From Melampsora larici-populina 98AG31 (taxonomy: Eukaryota > Basidiomycota > Pucciniomycetes > Pucciniales > Melampsoraceae): a stretch of 64,000 bases of DNA. Below, piece by piece: positions 10,067-22,540 of the stretch (positions within the stretch are counted from its first letter, which is position 1; each line of letters begins with the position of its first letter). A program made the position numbers and the translations under genes. Under the pieces are notes generated by a model, which saw only the letters and a program-made list of their open reading frames with translations, did not search any database and had not been told where the DNA came from. The stretch lies in NCBI RefSeq assembly GCF_000204055.1, contig NW_006768767.1, forward strand, positions 1,339,607 through 1,403,606. Reading direction: 5' to 3'.

Positions 10067-10499
10067 ATATGTGTGTTTGGAGCTTGTGCTCTGCTCGGGG
10101 TGGGGACTGTAGCATTGGGATCTACATTCTAATCCCTCCACTCCCGTCCCTACTAGTTCATGTAGATAAGTCTCCCCCAGCCTCAACTAGGCCCAAGGGA
10201 TCTGTATCCCTTTAGGAACCTAGCAGGTTACAGAGAGGCCAGCAGGGGGGGATTCACCAAATGCTGAGAAGAGGTGCTGTCAGACCCCTCTCTCTGGGAA
10301 TAAGTAGCGTGTTCAGAGTTCTGACAAGCTCCCCTACCTCTGAAATTGGTTCCTCTGGCCCTTTCCTGCCATTAACTTATGAATCTGTTAGTGTTTTACA
10401 TTTCTCTTGTGTCTCACTTCTTTTTTATCTGCAGCCTCTGGAGAGATGCTTGAGCCTCAGCCTGTATTGATGCACATATGTACAGCCTTGTTCTTTCAT
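10067..10499. other. No gene; possible DIRS terminal sequence
   Basis: Pyrimidine-rich sequence (CTCTCCC, TCCCCC blocks) between the truncated outer hAT and the DIRS remnant. It may be part of the terminus of the DIRS copy, but no defined repeat end was found. Confidence 0.3.
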
Positions 10500-12330
10500 T
10501 GCAAACGTTAAAACTACCTCAGTTCAGTCGGGTTTCTTGAATCTCCTTAAGGTTTTGACTGTATCTCTTTGAACTTCTTGCAAATATAACTTTATGTAAT
10601 GTTTATACAAGTTTCCTACCCATCTACCTTGTAATTTTATCGCATCAACTGATGATCCGTGATAATGAAGCAGAGACACTCCACCTACTCCAAACAAGTG
10701 GCCAGTGGGACCTTCAGAACCATTTCGTTTCCATATTTCTTTTACTGTACTCATCACTTCAGACTTTGACAAGACCCATCTTTGGCCATCTCACATATAA
10801 GAGAATAGCTGGTCTTCCCGTTTAATTTGGTTCAGCTTCACTGTCTTCTTTAGGGCCTCCACTGGGTCTAGGTAAGTTGGTTGTTTCTTTAGGATCAGAT
10901 ACTGTATCTCCTTCTCTTTTGCCATCTTTGATTCATAAATTGCTAATTCAAGATCTCTGTTTCTTTCAACCATTTGCAAGTTTTTCAATTTTGGCACTCG
11001 TTTCTGAGGGTTGTCCAACACAATCTCCCTGAGTCTTGCTAACCCCCAGAATGCCACCAGCGTAACTGCTACAATTGCACTTGCTTTTCCTCCTCCGTCT
11101 CTTAATTCATTTACAACTTGCTCTATGTGTGACAGAAGGACTGGCTGATTCTCATTTGACGTTCCGTTTTTGGGATTTACTTTCACTCTCTTTTCTCTGT
11201 TCTCTGACTCGTATTTTCTTGAAGCACGTAGGGATAGTTTGATTATGTCTTCATCCAATTCTGGAAAGTTCAACTGATGAATTTATACCATGTTCTTAAC
11301 CCAACTAGGTATTTCCTTATGGTGTCTGATTTTATTGTGTGTTCCAACGTTTCTTCCGGGTTTCTTCTCTCACTTGGCCATAGCACAAATTTGTAAATCA
11401 TGTCTTTTGTAGCTGGTAAAAACTCTCTCCTGCTTTGTCCTCTTCCTTCACTAAATTTTACAAACTTCTTGATCCTGGAATTTTACAGCTTCATTAAGTA
11501 TCTTCTGCCCATTCCCCTCCTAGTTATTCTCAATAAGTTTTTCATCTGACACCGTACTTGTTCCGTCTGGACCGGTTTTAAATTTGTACAGGTTAGGAGG
11601 TTTCTTCACTTTTGGGTGCTTAGGTGTGTTGACGTCCGGATTCTTATTTGCCGTGCGTTTGGTATAGCAGCCAGGGTAGGTTGCTTGGAAGAGGGATGTG
11701 CAGTTGTTTCTCCAGGTCTTCTTCCAAGTTATCACCTTGTGACAGAGCGTTGGCGGTGTTTTCTTTGGAGGTTAATCGCTTCTCCTTGATTCCACACTGG
11801 TACTCTGTAAGTAGGATCTGAATCTTCTTCCATTTGTCATTTACCTACTGATCTTTTGACTTTCTGTTTTGCACTACCCCTTTGGTGGTTGTGTTATCTG
11901 TGTGTACTACGAATCTCTTCCCTTATGTTTCATGCTTTTTCTGCACCATTAGTAAGCCTAAACGGATTATCACCGTCTTGGCCCACACTATCTTTCTCAA
12001 GGATTCGTTGGGTTTTAAGTTGTAAGTTTCCCATCCTTCTATCAGTCTGGACATCACCCACAAAGATCCTACCTTGAGTCCTAGTCCAAAATAAGTCAAT
12101 GCATCTCCGTACCAACTAATGTAGACTGGAGTCTTATTGGGCAACATTTGATGGTTATTAAATCTATGTAATGTTAAGTTCCCCTGTTACAAATCTTCCT
12201 TCACCTCATCTGAAAACTGCTTTGTTACCCAATGGTTTTCCCACAACTTCTTATAATGGTGCATTGATCTCATATAAGGTTTCATGTGCAGAAGTACCAG
12301 TATCAGATTCTTAGTCAAACCACGAGATCT
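10500..12330 (-). mobile_element. DIRS-like retroelement remnant (RNase H and tyrosine recombinase)
   Basis: Read on the minus strand: an RNase H-like segment at about 12147-11923 (VYISWYGDALTYFGLGL, then LIEGWE and IVWAKTVIIRLGL), a charged linker at 11735-11520, and a tyrosine recombinase at 11273-10524. The recombinase shows GKASAIVAVTLVAFWGLARLREI, the start of the catalytic fold, and later GHLFGVGGVSLLHYHG...LQGRW..NLYKHYI, which matches the H-x-x-R / GRW / Tyr region with the usual R or S after H replaced by L-F-G. The order RNase H then recombinase is that of DIRS elements. Frames are broken and the reverse transcriptase is missing, so this is a dead remnant. Confidence 0.6.
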
Positions 12331-12970
12331 TGAATTGTCTGATGTTTCTTCTGCTTCCAATTCAACTCAATGTCGCTTCTTATTCTGTTTCTTCCAAACA
12401 ACCACTGATTGATTGGAGTCTGACTCAAAATCAGGTCTCATGGAGAGCCGGGAGTCAGAGGGAGTGGCCACCATGCCTGCAGATTGTCAAAGAGGGGTAA
12501 CTCGGGTGCTTCGACACGAGTTTGATGGGGTGTTTGGTGGAGAAAATGATAATGGATTGACCGGAGAGGTTTATGATTTATTTGGACGGTGAAGGAAAGA
12601 CATTTCAAAAAGATCAGACTGAGGATGGGGATTGGAAGTCTAAGATAGAAAGATAAAAAGAAAAACTGGTGAATGTTTCAATAACTATTAGAATTTGAAA
12701 GTGCTTGGAATAGACTTACCAAGTCTTCATGTGAGGGGTCAACCACCTCCTGGCCGATTGAATCTGATCCAGACCACAGCTTGGCCCATCGAGTGACATA
12801 TGGGAACCAAAAGATCCCTTGCTGCCGTGGTGGAGTTGTCGTTTGCATAGTAGTTAAGTATTAGCTTTGAATGGAAAATATGAAAGACTAAGGAAAGGGG
12901 TAATTAATGTAATTGAAAGCTAGATGCCCCTCCAGCCTGACTTTGACAGACTGAATTAGGTCCGGTTGGA
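12331..12970. other. No gene recognised
   Basis: No long frame and no similarity I can name; probably degraded 5' part of the minus-strand DIRS-like remnant plus unrelated DNA. Confidence 0.4.
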
Positions 12971-12974
12971 GCAA

Positions 12975-13216
12975 ATACACAGGGATGCAATACTACAGAT
13001 ACCGCAGGATACTACAATACCATGTACACCTCAGATCGGGTATCATATTGGTTTTGTGATACAATACCCGATATGTATTGGGTACCCTGATACCACGGGA
13101 CTGGACAATGGTGGAAATATCGTATCTTTGATATGATATACCTCCATATGATACCCACCCAACCAGATACAATACCAATACAGTATCGAATGGGTATTGT
13201 ATCTGTGTCTGCGTTG
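12975..13216. mobile_element. GTATC/GATAC array, right end of a CAA-type TIR element
   Basis: About 240 bp dense in GATAC and GTATC in both orientations. The right terminus read inward is CAACGCAGACACAGATAC, like the termini of the 57188-59999 hAT (CAACACCGCCACGATAC). To its right a hAT coding fragment starts within TTGCCAT. The left boundary is unclear (candidates near CAGGGATGC or CAAATACAC), and no matching duplication is found there, so that side is truncated or rearranged. Confidence 0.5.
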
Positions 13217-13395
13217 TTGCCATTCCCGCTACCAGCACTCCTTCTGAAGGAGCCTTTAGTAAGACTAAATCTATTGTATCAGCTCAACAAGCTTCTCTAG
13301 CTCCTATCAGTGTGGAAATTGGGCCAATGTATTTCCCTCATAAATTTAACACAGTACAAAACCTTATTCAGATTTATGATGAAGACAAAGAATGA
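13217..13395 (+). pseudogene. hAT transposase C-terminal fragment
   Basis: Frame with AIPATSTPSEGAFSKTKSIV, the conserved hAT dimerisation motif (normally IPATS/G-x-x-S-E-R-x-F-S), running to a TGA at 13393-13395. The Arg of S-E-R-A-F-S is Gly here. It could be the missing C-terminus of the outer hAT at 6371-10066, but about 250 residues between the two pieces are not found, so this link is only possible. Confidence 0.6.
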
Positions 13396-14177
13396 ACAAT
13401 ATGTTTTTTCCTTATATTTCTAACTTATTTTTACTATGACATCTTGACTTTGTTGGTCCCTTGACTTTTTTGGCATAAATCTTTTGGTTTCAAAACCCCG
13501 CAGGCAACCTGCAGTTTGGGTGGCTTGTTACATATGTCCTCCACGCCCCTACCCTTTGAGGTCCCCTGACTTTTTTGAGCCAAAAAACCCTGACCAAACC
13601 CGTGCTCCGCAGGGGCCGGGAACGGGCACCCATTGGGGCATTGGGTCTGGTGCTCATCCTGAATTGAATTATCAGCAAACTCCTAGTGCAGGTCTGTCAA
13701 GAATTAGAGATACCAACAGGGCTCCAACAACTTTATACCATTCCGATTACAAACATAAAGAATTGTATCCTATCAAGGGTGCAAAGGGTTGCCAGATTGA
13801 GGAAAACTTCTGTTTTATGTATGGAACTTGGGATGGGAATGTAAAGCAGGACCTACTTGTAAATGGATCATTAAATGTCTTGGTGACATTTTTTCCCTCA
13901 TTTTTTACATATCAATCTCTCTGTCATCTTGATAGAGGCTTTTGTCTTGGCCTGAGGCTAATATTGAAGTTAGAATTCCAGCATTTACTTGAATGTTGTG
14001 CGGCACACCAAGGATGCAATCACCCCTGAGGAGTATGTTTCTTTGAGGCTATCAATGGGATGAAAGTACAGTATCTGTATTTTCATCAGCTATTGAATCA
14101 AGTAGATATGCACATCCTTTGTCAGATACCCCTTTGCTAGAAGAAGATATTGACACTTGTTTTATTCTTAAGCAGTA
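13396..14177 (+). other. Degenerate 5' part of a DIRS-like element
   Basis: A 181-codon frame at 13484-14029 has no recognisable domain. Its position just before DIRS pol motifs suggests remnants of a gag-like region; the GC-rich start at 13490-13650 may belong to another element. Confidence 0.3.
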
Positions 14178-16290
14178 TTGTTTGTATGCAAAATCAACAC
14201 ACCAATCAACATGGATAAAATGGAATCACTGCTTCATCAGCATCCAAATCAGGTGTTTGTAAGATTGGCCATAAAAGGTTTGAGAGAAGGTTTTTGGCCA
14301 TCTTCATCACTTCCATCATCTGATGTTTTTGATGTCAAAAATCATGTCACCTGTTTTGAAAATCAAGCATTCTCAGAAGAACAGTGTCAGGAAGAAATTG
14401 ATAAGGGTTGTTTTTCTGAAGAATTCTCAATTTTGCTTCTGGATGAAGGTGATACCTTTGCTAATGACATCTGAAAAGGAGTCTAGGAAGATGAGAGTCT
14501 GTTCAAATATGAGTGTTGTCAGACCTTCTCCAAATGATTTGATTGGCATAAACTACATTGTAGTATCATATGACTTATTGAAATCTTTTGCTCTGTATGC
14601 AATTAAAATGAAGAAGAAACACAAGGACGTGGTGATATTCAAATCTGATATCAAGGGAGCATTTATAATCATTCCACTTCATCTTCAGTATCAAATTAGG
14701 CAAATTTTGAAAATCAAGAAAAAGTTTAGAGCTGATCATAATTTAACTTTTGGTTCATCAGCGTGTCCACACATATGGTGTGGAGTATTTTCATTGGTTC
14801 TCTGGATAACAGAGGAAGTCTTTCACATCAAAATGTTAAACAACATGATGGATGACATTTGGTCAGTCACACCAGCAAATGGCTTTGTTACGTTTAAAGG
14901 ACATCAAATACCTTCTATGCAATCAAAAATGTTAATGATTTTGGGTATCTTAGGTTTTCCATGGGTTTGGAAGAAGCAGTTGCATGTTCATGTGATAGAC
15001 ACCAAAAATTTTTAATTTACTTTGCTCCGGATAAGAAACCGCTAAAGATTGATGTCATTAAGGATTTTTTGGTTGGCCTAAGCAACCTCTAAGAGCTTTG
15101 AAATAATTATAAGTTTGGGTTAATTGGGGGTGTAATTCAATTCCATCTGGGTGTTTTGCATTACAGAGTCTCTACAAGAAAACAGGGGGTAAATCTAAAT
15201 GGTTTTTGCAAATCTATCTCAACAAGGAAAATCAGGCCAATCTCAGGTGGCTCATTGACTATTTCACTGGTTGTGATGGAGTTAGGATGTTGGAAGCCAT
15301 TAAATGGTCAATTGCGGAGGTGGAATGATTTAAAATCTCTATCTATTAAAGACTATCTATGATCTTTTTCTCTTTTGACTAAAGCTAAGTACAAATCAGG
15401 TTTTAGGGTTTTTTTCAAATTTTGTGATTTATTCAACACTCTGTTTTATGCAGATGAGAAGACTTTGATGTGGTACATTTCTTATCTGATCCGTTTAATA
15501 TCGCCTTGTTCAGTAAGGATTTATTTAACAGGCATCAAGTATAATCTTAACATCAAATTTACATCCATGATTTGTGACACGGATTTGGTATTGGTAAAAG
15601 AGGTTATGAAGGGTTGTATCAATGGGTTTTCTAAGCCGGTCAACGGGACAAAACCATTAACAGTATCTCAAATCAAATTAGTTGTTTTGCAGTCATCTTC
15701 ATCTCATGAAAACAGTTTGTTCTTAGCTATTTTAGCTGTGGGGTCTGGAGGCTTACACTGGTTGGGAGAGCTTACAATTCCTGATTCTTCAAAGCTTTTT
15801 GATGTTAGGAAGGCTGTTACTTGAGCATCTTTGAAATTTTCAACATGCTTCCGTTATTTTCAATATTGACTACCTTATTCTAAAGGCAACAAGACATTTT
15901 TAGGAGCTCTGGTTATTATTCAACACTTTGATAATTCAATTGCTTGTCCAGTATCTCTTACAAAATCTTACTTACAGTCTAGAGATGCTTTGTTTGTCTC
16001 TTCACCAGCTTTGTTTTTCATGTCTGAAGGTCTATCTCCATCGCAATGTTAGTCCCCAAGAGATTTCACAAGTTTTTTGACAAGACTTTTTCAGGACATT
16101 CCTTACAATCTGGAGGTGCTACTACTTTAGCTCAGTCCAGTTTTTCTTTAGAATATATCAAAAGTGCTGGGCGCTAGTCTTCAGAGGTGTTTTTAATAAA
16201 TATATGTGGTCATGCAGCTCTCTGTTTACTGGAAGCACAAAATCACATTGTTGCACATGATTCTCACACGGATGCAAATCTTGTTTTTGT
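14178..16290 (+). mobile_element. DIRS-like retroelement remnant (RT, RNase H region, tyrosine recombinase)
   Basis: The segment at 14200-14474 has the pre-RT signature of DIRS elements (HPNQVFVRLAIKGLREGFWP). At 14455-15015 lies a reverse transcriptase with FKSDIKGAFIIIPLH, HIWCGVFSLVLWI and the active-site box as MMDDI (normally Y/F-x-D-D). An RNase H region is not clearly preserved at 15016-15360. At 15375-15824 is the N-terminal SAM-like part and first catalytic segment of a tyrosine recombinase. At 16094-16290 is its C-terminus (GHSLQSGGATTLA, then SAGR followed by TAG where W is normal). Several stops and frameshifts make it non-functional. Confidence 0.68.
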
Positions 16291-16590
16291 ATAGTAAGTT
16301 TTTTATATTTTATTGGTGGGCTTACATGCTTGTTATCACATATATATAAAATATTTTTCACAGGTTTAGTTTCTTTTGGAAACTGACATATTGTTTGACT
16401 TCTTGTGGTATCTTTTTATTCTCCTCCCTACTTCACCACTCTTGACTTTACACTTTTTATAGGCAGGTCAGAGGGGGTGTTAGGTTAGGAATGTATGAAA
16501 TTTATTGCCTCTTGGGTTGTGTACCAAGTGGCTTTCAGCTCCACCTAACTAATAAGTTATGTTTCTTATGTTTGTGAGTGTTCTGGTTTA
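16291..16590. other. No gene recognised
   Basis: AT-rich sequence between the DIRS-like remnant and a TIR-element fragment; possibly the DIRS terminal region (GTTAGGTTAGG at about 16481). Confidence 0.3.
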
Positions 16591-16639
16591 GAAACATTTC
16601 TTGGCTTTGTTGTAACACAATATGTAGTCTTGATAGTCT

Positions 16640-16985
16640 TGGTACAAAAAGGTTTTTGGACCATACCTTTACTTTTGGTGAAATTTTGGACCAGACTTTT
16701 ACAAGTTGGGCTTCCTATAACTCTTGGAGACTCAAACTTAAGCCATTTTTCTCAGGGAGGGCAGTACTTTCCTTGGGGAAAAAATATGTACAATATGCGC
16801 CAGATCAAGGCACATACATTCTTTCTTTGGACCATACCTGATTCCATGGTGTGGAATGAGATAAAAGGGAATGCAGGAGGCTACCTGCAAAAGCCTCTAC
16901 CGCGAGGTTATGGAGCGTACAAGTTTGGCATAAGTCCCTTGCTTATTTCAGCCTCGCTCGAGGCGAGCGTGAGGCTTTGTTAAGT
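16640..16985. repeat. Diverged partial copy of the TIR element at 22541-23396
   Basis: Shared blocks include GGAGGGCAGYACTTT, AAATATGTACAAT(A/T)TGCGC, CAGATCAAG and the terminal segment that ends ...TTTGTTAAG, the inverse of CTTAACAAAG at the left end of the 22.5-kb element. Only the right half is recognisable. Confidence 0.55.
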
Positions 16986-17337
16986 TTATGAATGGCTGTA
17001 GTTCGGAAGCGGGATTTAGATTCCACTCCATTGAAAGGGCATCAGAGAGAATAGCACATTCACTTCGCGCAAAATTAAAATCGTTCATCATTTTTCAAGA
17101 AATCGAACATCCGATTCTTTTGACTGAATTACCATCATCTATTTTTTACCTCGGGCTCTGATCCTTGATTGTACAGGTCAGTCGCCGTCAAGATCCAGGT
17201 CTTTAGAACCTTTTTTATGCCAGCCTAAAAATCAATTGCTAACAAATCTGATCGTACCCGGCCTTCTGAACCAAGGATTCAGAGACTCTGTCCCATTCTA
17301 TCAAAACTTTACAATACTCACTTCAACCGTGGTAGCT

Positions 17338-19415
17338 ATGGTCGAAACCCGCTCGGTGACAGTGAGTATTCAACCCCCAGCTGACCAAGTATACTTGATT
17401 AGAAAGTTATCTCTCGAGCTAACTTTCATTATCACGGTAATTGTCTCAAAATTCTAGACGCAAGCTTACTTTGATGATCTTGATGCATTGTGGAAGTCCG
17501 ACGGCGAGACACATAAAAGACTTGTTGGGGTCAATCATGTAGCAGACGAACATTGCCTACATGACTCACATCGCGACCCGCCGGAGCATCGCTTTGAATT
17601 GAGGTGCCCTCATCAATTCTACCTCCAAAGACAAGAAACTACGACTGCCTTGAACACGGTGCCAATGGGTCAGTCACTCTCGGTCGAAGAAAGCTGGGTT
17701 TCAGACGAACTGGTTTTCCATCTGAGCGAATCGGTCCGCACCATGTATACCGGATGGAGCATGAGTTGGTGTGTGAGTTCAGATCATCGCTGCATCACCT
17801 AGGTTCTTCTCATTGAGGTGACGTTGATCCCCCTGCAAATCGCTACGACACAACGTGCGCAACACCAAGTTTTCAGTCCATCGCGAAGACGAATTGCAAA
17901 TCTTCAGTCAGGGTACGCTCACTCCGCACAGCGACCCAGTCGAGTGGAAGACTATCACCGTGGGTGAAACAATGGACGTGAAGAGATTGCTCCAGCAACC
18001 AGGTACTGAGGTAAGTATGCATGCTACCCTAGTGAATCCTGGCATTAAACTGAATGTTTGCCATGACTCGCAATCACAGAACGACATCTACTTTCGTGCA
18101 ACCTGGTCCTGTTCAGACACAGCGTCACTTTTGCATAGTACTCAACGCGATTTGGATAGTCTGACACAAGCGATGAAGCAAATGCGCAAAACAGTAATTG
18201 AAACTCTTGACCGTCCATTGAGCAGTATTACTCGTCTAGTATTTTGTTCCAAACGCAATGGAGCCGTGAAGAATTTGTATGTCCCAAGTCATATACTTAC
18301 ACAGTTTGAATACTTCCAAAAATGTGAGTGTGAAGCTTTCCCTCCCATCCCATGAGTATATTAGGCTTTCCCTGACTTACCTCACCCTCCTATTTCGCGT
18401 CTACCCAGGCCACTCATCAGAATATTCAGAGAGTCAACTTGTGGAAGAACCACCGCTTAAAGATGAGGAAGGAGACCAGGTCGAAGAGATGAGCTGCGGT
18501 GATTCCGACGAGGAATGGGACAGCGAGCCAGAGGATCATGAGCCCGAATCGGAAAAGGTACCCATTCACATCTTGTAGCATTCTGAGTCACAGATCATCT
18601 GGGAGGTAAAACTGATCTGGGATAATTAAACAGGATGTTACTTTCAAAGCGACCATTTGTGTCAAGGACTTCTCGTCAGTGATGCTCTTCTCATGTGTGT
18701 GTTTTGTGTAGGGTACTCAATTGGATGTTTCAGTCGCCGAACTTATCAAGCATTTATAGAGTATGCCATCTGCGGGTCAGTAAGCAATATTCCTGACAAC
18801 ACCAAATGTGATGGCGAACTGCAATCTAGCCGCCAAATCTAATCTTTTGTCTTTACAAATTTGAAATAGGGCTCTTTATTTTGCACCTCTGCGGTCTGCA
18901 TACGAAGAATACTGCGAAAGAACTTCCCTCGTAGCTTCGAAGACTGGTGAAGACCCCACCAAACAGCCCCGTACTCTGTGGGCTGAGTGGGCTGAAGTCC
19001 ACAGCACCCCTCATACCGTTGTACCTGATTTCAAGACACTCTCAAGTCCAAAGAGCATGTACCGCCTGGCTGATAGTAAGTGGATTTTGACATACTATCC
19101 GGGGATTTGAGTCATGCACCAATATAGAGGATCTCTGATGCACATTCAATCTCAAATCAAGTGTTACTTATTCCCAAACTCAAAGCTATATGCCACAAGC
19201 AAATCATTGGCTGCCTGAGTGTGAGAAATTTGATCTCTGAAATCCACTGCCCACTTTTTGAACAGCACCAGGAGCTTCGTGTGGATGCCTATCAATTGGT
19301 CCGCAAGAGCTGGAAATCATTCACCAGCTCCGAGCTTACTGCATTGATTGCACCTCTGTCACAAGAAGAGGCAGCTCTTGTTGTTCAACACGTACTTATG
19401 ACACTTTCTCCGTAA
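17338..19415 (+). CDS. MATH-like/BTB protein, copy A (intact, nine exons)
   Basis: Exons 17338-17361, 17458-17772, 17870-18010, 18080-18323, 18409-18557, 18634-18674, 18734-18775, 18870-19075 and 19162-19415 join into 471 codons without a stop. Borders were chosen by consensus and by identity of exon layout with copy D at 51.7 kb. The N-terminal half (HQFYLQR, LVFHLSESVRTMYTGWSMSW) is a beta-rich, possibly MATH/TRAF-like region. Exon 5 is acidic (SDEEWDSEPEDHEPE). Exons 6-9 read as a BTB fold: DVTFKATI, RRTYQAFIEYAICG, ALYFAPL, SPKSMYRLAD, LIPKLKAICHKQI, then a BACK-like helical tail. BTB proteins often act as cullin-3 substrate adaptors; that role here is inference. Confidence 0.68.
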
Positions 19416-21201
19416 AATTTTACTTTCATTATTTGTGTCAACTCATTCATCATGTATCATTAATTTTAAGGGGTACACTAACACAAACACAGTCCTATTG
19501 AGAATATGAATACAGATATATTGACATTTAATTTTGTTCAATGAAATAAGTCACTTTAACATGTTTATGTCATGATCAACATATCTCATGGACATGATCC
19601 TCCTTCAGACCAATTTTATTTTCAGCCAAACAATGATTCATTAACTCTTATAACATCTTATTATTGCATAAAGGATATTTCTTTACCTTGCCTAGGTTAT
19701 GCCTAGGTGAGGTAAAGCTGTATGGTGGGAGTCAGGTCTCGTATAAGGGATTGTACTACTTTGATCTCTCCCTTCTATGTCGCCTGATCGCGTAGGAGGA
19801 TCATGAGAGACATAATCCAGAGAGTCCCCCTTTGAAAGGTGAACTCTCTCTTCATGGAGAGATCTTTTCTGAGACCTCTTCATGCAAGTTGTGTCCCTGC
19901 TCCCCTCCTTGGTGTTGCGTGTATAAAAGTACAAATTGCATTAGTTCCTAAGTCCTGATTTCCAACATGGTTGGGGTGGTATTAAAAAAGAACTATTAGT
20001 AAATATATTGCCAGTGTTCCCTGGAGCCTGCGTTGGTACACACAATTCCATTCCTGAGGAATCAGGAGAGCAACGGGTGAGGATAGATGAGGGTAACACA
20101 GTCTGTGACAGATAGCACACACCTGTCACAGGCGGCTTGAGTTCCCAGAGATGTAAAGAGAGAGATACACTGAGATTTTTCCTCTCTACTCCAACATCTC
20201 ATCCCTCACTATCCCGCATGTTGGAGATCTGAAAAATTTCATCTGCTTAGAGCTCATAGTCTTTTCAAACACCCACCCGCCTCCCGGGTTGAGAAGTCTA
20301 TGGCTCCTCAGGCTCTGTTCTCGTCCTGAGGGTAGTGAAAGGGGTTGGCAGGTACCATCCCCATAGCTTTCCCTACCCTCGGGCCCACCCCCAAACCACA
20401 ACCCTGTAGGATGCTGGCTCCTCATTGGAGGGAGGTATCCTAGGTACATGGTAGAACAGACCTGTGCTGCAGACACAGTTACAGTTCTGCACGTAACTAG
20501 TCTAGGTCACATATATGAACCAGACTCGTACTGAGCCTCTAGAGAATGGAAGTCAGCTATAATATTATGATGTGTGATTTGTGATAAGGAAATAAGTAGT
20601 GAGGATGAAGAGTTGTATGAAATTCAATAAATGTCAAATCATCAAGGACTCTAAAAGGGAGGAAAGAGTTCCAAATCATAAGTATATACTTTGTGTCAGA
20701 GGAACTTCCAATGGTTCTAGTGTTCTCTCACTTGTGTCTATTGATTATAATCAAACACCAGATTTGTCACTTATTGAAATAATCTACTCCCTTTTGGTCA
20801 TTCACTTCTTATGATGTTACCCTCTACATGGACATATCTTGCATTTTGTCCCTTGAGCAAGAGGCAATTCCTACAAACTACTCAAATGAAGTAAGTAAGA
20901 AGGTGATTGAACAAAAATTCAAATGATAAAAAAACCCACAATAAACATATTTCCAACATGTTTCAAGAAGAAAACTATGATGACTTGATTCACTGTCACA
21001 TCACTCATCACTTGTTGGATAAATTGTGAAATTGTTTTTGGTGCTCTATCAACCTAGTAGAATATGGTGTAGCAGATGTACAAAAGCAGAAGGCAGAAAA
21101 TGAAAAAAATCAATGGTTAATGAAGTTGTCGAGTATATCCAAGTGTTTCCCAAACTAGGAATAATGTATGAGGCCATAACTTGTCATGGTAGTTACAGTT
21201 A
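19416..21201. other. No gene; moderately GC-rich repeat-like block
   Basis: Open frames at 19692-20476 lie on the minus strand, do not resemble proteins and have no conserved neighbours. The block 19690-20530 differs in composition from its AT-rich flanks and contains palindromes such as CCTAGGTTATGCCTAGG, so it may be a solo repeat, but no ends were defined. 20600-21200 shows nothing. Confidence 0.35.
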
Positions 21202-21354
21202 CGGTACTCACAAGTATGTAGGCATACATACTTTGTGCTACATACTTTTTTTTGGCGGGGAAAAAAACAAAAATATACTTTTGGTCTTGTTTTCCCTGCC
21301 AAAAAAAGTATGTCACAAAAAGTATGTACCCATACATACTTGCTTTGAGTACCC
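21202..21354. mobile_element. 153-bp hairpin MITE, copy 1 (GGTACTCA ends)
   Basis: Left GGTACTCACAAGTATGTA and right TACTTGCTTTGAGTACC are inverted copies. Internal inverted blocks (AAGTATGTA, TTTTTTTGGCGGGG / CCTGCCAAAAAAA) make it one long hairpin. Same family as 55824-55980. No convincing target duplication. Confidence 0.65.
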
Positions 21355-21630
21355 TAAGTCAACACCGGGTCAGCAACACAATGACATGTCAAAACTGATA
21401 TCAATGTAATGTTGCTTAAATCACCCAGGTGCTGCAGGCTGACTTTGGATAACAATGCTTTTTCAAAAAAGGGCAGGATTTGGCCAGGCCATAGCGTTAC
21501 TCCAAACAGCAATACTACAGCAGTGCTAAAACACTATACCACAACAAAAATCATCAGAGTTGGTTAAACTTAGAGCTAAGTAGGGGATTGGAAGTTAAAT
21601 GGATAATTGGTTGGTTAAGCAAGGTGAGAG

Positions 21631-22014
21631 CAACCCTGGGCCAGCAACGCAAGTGTTGCGTGCTGCGCTGCGCTTGCATTGCGGTTTTTCTGACCGCACC
21701 GCACCGTAAAATCCATTTTGAAGTTGCGGCCTGACCCGCTGCGCAACAAGATGTGTCCAATTCCAAGTTGTTTTGGGCCGCAACAACATTTGTTGCATCA
21801 CTGCCCAAAAAAACTTGAAATTTGACGGTTTTTTGGCGCTGTTGCGCCTTTTGCGTTGCGTGGCGGTCAGCGCGCCACGCAACCCAGGCTAACGTTTTGT
21901 TGTTGCGGTACTTACCGCAACGCAGCGTCTGCCGCTGGGCTTTGTTGCGTGTTGCGGAGCAACGCACCAAAAAACACGCTTTCTGCGGTGCGGTGCGTTG
22001 CTGGCACAGGGTTG
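21631..22014. mobile_element. 384-bp CAA-type TIR element with TTGCG/CGCAAC array
   Basis: Termini CAACCCTGGGCCAGCAACGC and, inward from the right, CAACCCTGTGCCAGCAACGC differ at one base. Flanking GTGAGAG at 21624-21630 and 22015-22021 is a perfect 7-bp direct repeat, extendable to 8. The interior is packed with GTTGCG, CGCAAC and GCGGTGCGG in both orientations and has no gene. Non-autonomous. Confidence 0.75.
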
Positions 22015-22540
22015 GTGAGAGCAGAGCAAGATTAAGGATGTAAATCAGATGAAAGATAGAAAGAAAGATACAAAAATGGTACAATAAAATCAGTATTAGT
22101 GAAGACAGAATTATAAGACAAAATTGTTGGGGACAAGTGAAGATGAGAGACAGAACTTGTCACTTACAACAATTCCTGTTGTGCAAAAATAACACATTGC
22201 CTAACACTGCTTGTTGATGTGTGCGTCTAGACCACATTGAAACACCAGATGGTACCTATTGTGTGTATGGTGTATATTTGTGCTGTTTTGGGTGATGGAT
22301 GCAAGATGTTCTTGATCAATTGATCACCCTTGCTTACATATGCTGGATTGGGAAATTTGGCCCCGTTACATCCACAACTTAGCAGTCTCGGAGTTACTTA
22401 AGCAGTTAACACTGCAGGTCATAAACAATTGGTCTTCACGGGGGTCCGTGGCGTATATGTAGACCAAGGAGCTATGGATAACCACAAATTTGCTGTGTTG
22501 CTGGACAAAGTAAACCACAATGCACCATCCCGCATAACCT

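Noticed and set aside
10524..11273. Minus-strand recombinase as a Crypton
   Set aside because: An RNase H-like segment lies upstream in the same orientation, which fits DIRS better; Cryptons lack it. The call remains open because frames are broken.
17773..17869. Stop after DHRCIT in BTB copy A, suggesting a pseudogene
   Set aside because: A 97-nt intron with a GTGAGT donor sits at the same place and phase as in copy D, and the spliced gene is open throughout.
19690..20530. Block as a solo LTR
   Set aside because: No TG...CA ends with a 5-bp target duplication could be found.
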